Position numbers and translations under genes: made by a program
From: Prostheceraeus crozeri
Taxonomy: Eukaryota; Platyhelminthes; Polycladida; Euryleptidae
Reading direction: 5' to 3'
NCBI GenBank assembly: GCA_907163375.1
Contig: CAJQUW010001420.1
Span: forward strand, 186,001-250,000
DNA length: 64,000 bases
The notes under the pieces: generated by a model
What the model was told of the DNA's origin: nothing
Seen by the model: the letters and a program-made list of their open reading frames with translations, nothing else
Database searches by the model: none
Shown here: positions 58,656 through 64,000 of the stretch, piece by piece
How the letters are laid out: each line of letters starts with the position of its first letter
Numbering within the stretch: the stretch's first letter is position 1

Positions 58656-58765
58656 TTAACTTACATTAGCTTTGAGCTGCTTACATTTATCTGCTGGGAC
58701 TGGGAACTCAAATGCCTTGTTTTTGACCTCTTCTTTATAATTGCTAATTAGTTCGAGAAAATATC
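58656..58765 (-). CDS. Gene 2 terminal exon
   Basis: The acceptor GAAATGTCATTTCAG matches gene 1 exactly. It reads GYFLELISNYKEE to PADKCKQLKANVS and TAA (58658-58656). The intron before it is 66 nt (64 in gene 1). Confidence 0.75.
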
Positions 58766-61700
58766 CTGAAATGACATTTCACTCACATGTCAATTCAACA
58801 AGTTACAGACAGTTTTTTTAAAGAAGCTTACCTTGGTTTCTAAACAAACTCAACTCAATGATCTTCAAGCACTTGTCCTTTGTTACGGCTTTTATGACAG
58901 TTGCCGGCATATAAAAAACGTTGTCACTATAAGCTTGATAAATTAAATCTTTGCGGTCGAGGATTTTCTGTATGTTCTGAAGTATTTTCTTCATTTTCGC
59001 AATCTCAGCCTCATTTGCCAGGCGAATGTCGTCTGAAAGGACATATTTAACGTGTGCTGAGTTAAGAGCTAGAACCAAGCCACGTGCCGTGGCGGGATGT
59101 CATCTATAAACTATACATTAACATTTAACAGTATGCGGTATATTGTGCATTATGATGTGAATATGCAAGGATAGAATTAATTGACTCTATGTAATTGTGT
59201 GTATTTTCATTCCTTCTGCACTTCAGGGTCAGCGATTCGGCATTGATCTAGATGTCCCGAATTGTCTAAATGAATGACACAAGAAAAGGCATCAAGAACA
59301 ATCGATAGCAACATGGCTCTAGACATCATTTTTAACGTAGAATGTCTTCAGGCCATTTCCTATGATCAATATGCGCATGTGGAATTATTATACTTCTGAT
59401 CTGTGATGCATGCGAGAATTTGGTTCAATGTGCATTAATTTGCTCCAAATGCTTGTGAATATATTTAGCTTCATACATAGGGTTGCATGGATATGATAGG
59501 AAATGACTTGAAGTCATTCCAAGTCAAAACTTTTTTTTATATTTTCCAGTTTACAATTACTCAGATACAAATAAGTACGTAGCATGAAAGAAAATACAAA
59601 TGCACGAATACACGAAGGCAAGTTAGCCCTGGAAGGCATCCGAGGTTGGGCTTCTTGAAAGCAGAATGGTAGCGTTACCGCGTTGTAGCGAAACAGAGAG
59701 TCTCTGGAAAATCCAGTCTATCGCTTTACCATGCTGCTCTCCATGCCGGTCAGCCCATCTGCCACCTATCAGTTTGATAGTTTCCAGCGCAGCGGGATTA
59801 AAAGCACCGAAAGTCTCGACGGCCATTGGGGGGGGGGGGAAACGAAGCCCGCCGCTTCGCTGGAGCTGAGAACCGCACTATCCTTCGCATCTTGGCGGCG
59901 ACAAGCTGCCACAGCCTCCTCAGCCACCGCATTGATAATGGTGGCTTGATAGTGATGTCTAGGGCAGCCGGCTGACCCGGGCCAGTTTGAGATGGTGATG
60001 TCGCCAGGGCGGCGTTGGGAATTGGGGATGAAATGGCCAGTCTCAAGGGTGGGGAGAAAGCAGAGGCTTCAGGAATGTGGAATAAGGTATCCCGGATCGC
60101 ATTGTGCCGGCAAATCTGTCGACATCGGAACCAAAGACGACACTATGGCTACCCCAAACGTCAAGACGAGGACAGTTGCAAACGGGACAAGTTCGAGGGG
60201 CACTGTAGATTTGCAGGCCTAGAGACAAACGAAGAAGGACGCGAAACTCCCGTGGGGGTATAGCTAAGCCCATTTGTGAATAAAAATTGTGAATCCAGGC
60301 TTAGTACTTTTTGCTTTATGAGAGAAATCATAGAGAATTTCATTTCTGCCAAAAACTGCAATCTGCGTCCTATTGGAATTGCACGTGCTTTTCTTTAATC
60401 CTGTCTGACAAGAAGAGGAACCAAGTAGAGCTCTTCAGGCGTTAACCTGTGTTGCCACCGCCATGTACTTCCCAACGAAGATTTATCATCGATATTCTGT
60501 GATGGTTTTTATGGCAACTACAATTTTTAAGATGACTCAGCAACACTGATGACACGCCGTTGAAATTCAATGTCCTTCGTGTGTGGGCTGACTGTTTCGT
60601 AGATTTATCTTCGTTTGAAGTTTGTCTTTGCTTTAATATTAACCACAATCGACGAAATAATTTGAACGCAACCGGCTGTAGGATGATCGAGTAGAAATTC
60701 TCTGACTTACATATCTAAACCATTTTCTGAAAATTCAACCTCTTCACCACTCTCTACAATTTTCTAATTGCGCTATCTACGTTCGTATGGTCAAGGCTGA
60801 GATGGTGTCGCTTCTGATACATGAAATTTCGTAGTTCCAGGCATTTGTCGACTAATTTCTCTAGCTTGGTGACAGCCAGGGAACCCTAGACGGCTATGCC
60901 AAGTTACATGTCTTCTTCAAGTCTAGGCAGAAAGTAGAGTGCTGAAATCGCAGAATTAAATATTTTATTTTATCTGCTTCGGTTTGCAAGAAGTGTGATT
61001 AATACGAAATCGCCGGCACATAGAGGAGCCTATTAAGTGGGCAAAAAGGAATTCCTAATACCTTACAGAGATAGGAAAAAAGTCGTGCGTCGCTTGCGGA
61101 TAAATGTGAGTTCCAGCAAAGTGCTTCGATTGCCACAATTCTTTCAGTTTGGAAGAATTCAGATCATTGAGCACAAGTTTTCTCAATGATGTTGGCCCCT
61201 CCGATCATTATTAAAAAAAGTAGCACGCGTACGAAAATTAGTTCACTTGATGAATTCACATCCTCTCCTCGGCATTGCTCACTGGATCGTGCATACACTG
61301 AATCGAAGCCAGGCATCGATGTGTGCTTTGGTGTGTGCGAAGTGATATCACAGCACGCATCTCTAACTAATATCGAAATGGCACATCACAAAATTAGACA
61401 ACTTGCTCCTTCTCGAATGGATAATTCGCGTATCGCTTGCTATTGGAAATGGCAAACAGTAAGCTGTCAGCAGAGGACACCAGAGCCTCTGATAGAAAAC
61501 ACACATCGCTATCTTGGCTAACATTCGATTCAGTGTATGCACTATACAGTGAAGAATGCCGAGGAGAGGATGTGAAAACATCAAATGACCTAATTTTCGC
61601 ATCGCCTGCTACTTTTTTAATAATGATCGGAAGGGCCAACATTATTGATAAAACTTGTGCGCAATGCTCTGAACTCTTCGAATCTGAAGGAATTATGGCA

Positions 61701-62222
61701 ATCGAAGCACTTTGCTGGAACTCACATTAATCCGCAAGCGACACCGGACTTTTTTCCTGTCTCTGTAAGGTATAATGAATTCCTTTTTGCCCACTTAATA
61801 GGTTCCTCGATGTGCCGGTAATTTCGTATTAATCACACTTCTTGCAAATCGAAGCAGATAAACAGAATATTTAATTCTGTGTATATGCATAACTGCTGAA
61901 CAAAAATATTTTGCCGAGGAAATCGACAAGATTGCCTCCAAAGTGGGACACCGTACTTGACATTTGAATAATTTGAAAAACCAAGATGAATTAATATGAA
62001 AAATGGGATATCAAGCTTACTTCTTTTGCAGTCGTCGGGAGAAGTCGGAAATTTCTGCCAATTGCAACTTCCATTTACAAAAAAATCATAATTCCTGTGC
62101 GATTTCAAGTCCCATATCATTTTTGTAACAGTCTTTGCGAGCTTATTCTCGCCGGGAATAACGGACCTGGCTGAAATGTTCCTCTCGAGATCTGATGATT
62201 CGGCAGTGGTAAGAATGTGATC
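58656..62222 (-). CDS. Ependymin-related (EPDR/MERP-like) protein, gene 2 (5'-incomplete)
   Basis: Three exons (62222-62021, 59032-58832, 58765-58656) join in phases 1 and 1 to 171 codons including the stop. Conserved against gene 1: MIWDLKSHRNYDFFVNGSC, PDDC, DIRLANEAEIAKMKK, DLIYQAY, IKAVTKDKC, LISNYKEEVKNKAFEF and PADKC. The four cysteines after the signal exon (gene 1 C99, C112, C169, C206) and the N-glycosylation sequon are kept. All splice sites are GT-AG. The first exon with signal peptide is not in the window; intron 1 sequence continues to the right edge. The product is presumably secreted like gene 1. Divergence is moderate, so the duplication is not recent. Confidence 0.75.
58832..59032 (-). 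CDS. Gene 2 middle exon
   Basis: The acceptor is GTCCTTTCAG and the donor GTAAGC. Phase 1 at both ends. It encodes DIRLANEAEIAKMKK, DLIYQAYSDN, VIKAVTKDKC and SLFRNQ. Confidence 0.8.
59640..60270 (-). pseudogene. RLE-type non-LTR RT tail, decayed
   Basis: A markedly GC-rich island in AT-rich surroundings. The minus strand shows PREFRVLLRLSLGLQIY, CPVCNCPRLDVWGSHS (zinc-knuckle-like), RRPGDITISNW and AALDITIKPPL (the PD...D.D nuclease signature), AEEAVAACRRQDAKDS, MAVETFGAFNPAALETIK and FQRLSVSLQRGN. This is the C-terminal region of a reverse transcriptase carrying a restriction-like endonuclease, a different family from 45418-48003. Frames change several times and a G/C homopolymer lies at 59828-59839. 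The insertion lies inside intron 2 of gene 2. Confidence 0.75.
60276..60440 (+). repeat. Partial copy of the 7823-8554 foldback arm
   Basis: It shares TTTCATTT..GC..AAA, CTGCGTCC.ATTGGA and ATCCTGTCTGACAAGAAGAG with 8312-8450. With the loop-edge word near 59341 it may be one copy split by the GC-rich RT fragment. Confidence 0.65.
60441..60950. other. No gene recognised (within gene 2 intron 2)
   Basis: Short ORFs only. Confidence 0.35.
60951..61879. mobile_element. Palindromic pair of CAGAATTAGA elements
   Basis: It begins CAGAATTAAATATT and ends AATATTTAATTCTG. The left half (to about 61375) and right half (from about 61389) are inverted copies of the 54338-54864 subfamily; the right half has both ends, while the left lacks its inner end. 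CGAAATGGCACATCAC at the junction also flanks copy 4 (inverse), so that flank moved with the element. Confidence 0.75.
62021..62222 (-). CDS. Gene 2 exon homologous to gene 1 exon 2
   Basis: The acceptor is TATGCTTCAG, as in gene 1, and the donor GTAAGC. It encodes DHILTTAESSDLERN through MIWDLKSHRNYDFFVNGSC to DDCKR plus one base. Confidence 0.78.
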
Positions 62223-62594
62223 CTGAAGCATAAGTGATAAACATAGACGTGGACATTCATTACATTTTCTTTTAAATTTTACATCTCTACGAAGGCAGAT
62301 TCGAACTCTGTGGTAGTAACAATGTCTGAAATCATCGAAGAGGAATTAAGGATGCGGCAGGAATGAGGCAGGGATGCGGAATTAAAAACACTTTTCGACT
62401 TCGAGTTTGACTTCCCATCCCTCCTCAAATTTCACCGTTGCCGAAATTCAAAGACGATGTACTATTTTCCACTGTCTTTGTAGAAATTGTTGATAACTTT
62501 GAAGAATGTTGCTTGTGTGAAAGATATCCGGTTACGATTACTGACAGCAAGGGATATAAACAGTCCGTTTTTAAACGACTATTATGTTTTATCT

Positions 62595-62760
62595 GGTCTC
62601 CGTGGCAGTGGTTAAGTACTTGGCCTAACGATCTTCTGGTGCAGAGGTCGAGACCCGAAAGTATCATTTGAAGTCGTTAGGAAGGGCATTCAGCCTAAAA
62701 GACTCAGCGCTCCAAATTAAAGTCTGACTTTCTCAGCACAGTCCAAGCCGCCAGTATGGG
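62595..62760 (+). repeat. tRNA-derived SINE with META-type tail
   Basis: TGGCAGTGGTTAAG (A box), GAGGTCGAGACCC (B box), then GAAGGGCATTCAGCCTAA and AGACTCAGCGCTCCAAATTA. The GGAAGGGCAT...AAA word is the conserved META-like core of a SINE superfamily seen in many marine animals and fish. Confidence 0.75.
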
Positions 62761-62790
62761 TAATAGTGACGTTACACCATTCACACAAAG

Positions 62791-62813
62791 CCACACACAC
62801 ACATACACACACA
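62791..62813. repeat. (CA)n microsatellite
   Basis: CA units broken by one TA, at the 3' side of the SINE; probably its tail. Confidence 0.8.
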
Positions 62814-63399
62814 TTATTTACACGCTGAAATGGTTCCCTAATGCACAATCTACTGCGTTTGATAATTACTAATTTTGAATGATTCAAACTGGGCAATTAT
62901 AATTCCTTTTATTCTAGTTTCTGATTTTATATACAGACCAAACATTTTCCTTTTAAGGAGAATTAGTGGAGAATTTTCATCTTCAACAGTTGGATTAAGT
63001 TTGGAATGTTTTAGACACCTCAGACAGTTTCAAATGTACGTGTAGAAATAACTAGAGGCCAAAGAATTCCAATTGTGACTTTTTACTTCGCTGCAACATG
63101 AGGCTTTGTGCTAAAATACCAAAGTCGGGCATTGCTTTGCATAATCTGGCGTCAGATCATAATTGGTTTGCGTTCGGGTCTCAATTAGCCTTTATTAAGA
63201 GTATGATTTTCTGTTCTTACGAGTACATTAAAGTGTATTTGTCGATTGATTGACATTTTTCTATAATGCAATTATTCATCTATAATCTTTAAAATTTTGA
63301 GATCTTTGTCACATCCTAAACTTGCATTGATTGGAGTTGAATCCGTTTTCGGCAAAATCTGTAGGCCTATGCAGAGTAGACTATGCGTACACCCACTTT
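62814..63399. other. Presumed intron 1 of gene 2; nothing further seen
   Basis: No ORF or repeat recognised. Confidence 0.35.
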
Positions 63400-63985
63400 C
63401 TAGAGTGGAAATGCACTGACTAGCGTCCATAGAGTAAGTATACATAGATAGACTGTTGACTCAAAAAAGTGTCTGTATACAGTGAAAATTGTTATATGAA
63501 AAGATTCATTTTTTTACGGAGATTATTTTCCAATGATCCAAAAAATCATTTGAGCAGTTTATAAAAAGCTAAATTTTTGCATATTCGTATACTACCGACA
63601 TGAAGTCGCTTTATAAGTAGAAATTAATTTGAACATCAAAAGGAATGAATATTTGCTAACAAGCATCTTAATTAGGCGGAAATTAAGCTGATGGTCTAGG
63701 AAATTTCATGAATCGGATTCTAATGCAAGTCCCTCCAAGTCTTCAAGGAAAAGTTGAGATCCTATGAGAGCTTCTTGGATGAGGTGTCATGTTTTTTATT
63801 CAATTTTCAGCGGCATGATTTCATGATTCACAAGGCGTCGTTTCTTGACTCTGATTAGTAATGTGAACCCATTAATATCTTTTGAAGTCAATCATGATAA
63901 GCTTCCTTGGTTGTGTTGGTTTGCCCTTTCAGTCGCAGTTTGTGACATCATCACGCTTAAGAAAATAATCTTATTATACACTCAT
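63400..63985 (-). other. Intron block shared with gene 1
   Basis: Inverse counterpart of 6290-6835. It lies upstream of the gene 2 exon 62021-62222 just as the other lies upstream of gene 1 exon 2, and may continue past the window. Confidence 0.7.
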
Positions 63986-64000
63986 TGACAAAATTTTTGA

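Noticed and set aside
59640-60270. Bacterial contamination in the GC-rich island
   Set aside because: The translated motifs are those of an animal retrotransposon tail and the flanks continue host intron and repeat sequence.
62369-62422. CAGGGATGCGGA...CCCATCCCT, a tiny hAT-like pair of ends
   Set aside because: Only 54 bp apart, no interior and no flanking duplication; at most a relic of the 52231-52982 family.

Overview
This is invertebrate animal DNA: AT-rich, intron-bearing and packed with transposable elements. Frequent TAGGCCTA and TACATGTA words, a META-tailed tRNA SINE, Penelope-like elements and an ependymin-type gene pair suggest a marine deuterostome, perhaps an echinoderm or hemichordate. 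That placement is an inference from style, not a search result. I see no bacterial operon, CRISPR array, rRNA gene, clean tRNA gene or LTR retroelement.

The host content I can support is two paralogous secreted-protein genes of ependymin-related (EPDR/MERP) type, arranged tail to tail. Gene 1 (+, 3710-22245) reads through as four exons (144, 199, 198 and 107 nt) that splice in phase to 215 residues ending in TAA. Gene 2 (-, 58656-62222) shows three collinear exons of 202, 201 and 110 nt with the same phases; its first exon probably lies past the right edge. The pair also shares intron sequence, including a block of about 550 bp in intron 1 (6290-6835 against 63400-63985, inverted), so this looks like an inverted gene duplication. 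Gene 1 appears to use a GC-AG intron.

Everything else is mainly mobile DNA. 0-3.6 kb holds a broken multicopy ORF of unknown function, tRNA-derived SINEs and a TIR element. Intron 1 of gene 1 holds two foldbacks. Intron 2 holds hAT-like, Harbinger-like and LINE relics and several palindromes. 18-28 kb is a nest of Penelope-like pieces: one long RT + GIY-YIG ORF, a near-identical inverted partial copy, two older GIY-YIG remnants, and four motifs resembling hammerhead ribozyme cores, each with 18 nt between CTGANGA and GAAA. 30.4-33.6 kb carries a LINE with an uninterrupted 1016-residue ORF. 37-44 kb holds a hAT-like element with a perfect 8-bp duplication, a Penelope RT scrap, a nested small TIR family and a Tc1-like transposase scrap. 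45.4-48.0 kb and 59.6-60.3 kb hold decayed reverse transcriptases of the kind with a restriction-like endonuclease tail. 52-62 kb adds hAT, LINE, SINE and TIR-element copies around gene 2.

The two EPDR-like genes presumably encode small secreted cysteine-bonded proteins. The transposons explain the 12-kb intron and the roughly 36 kb between the genes.
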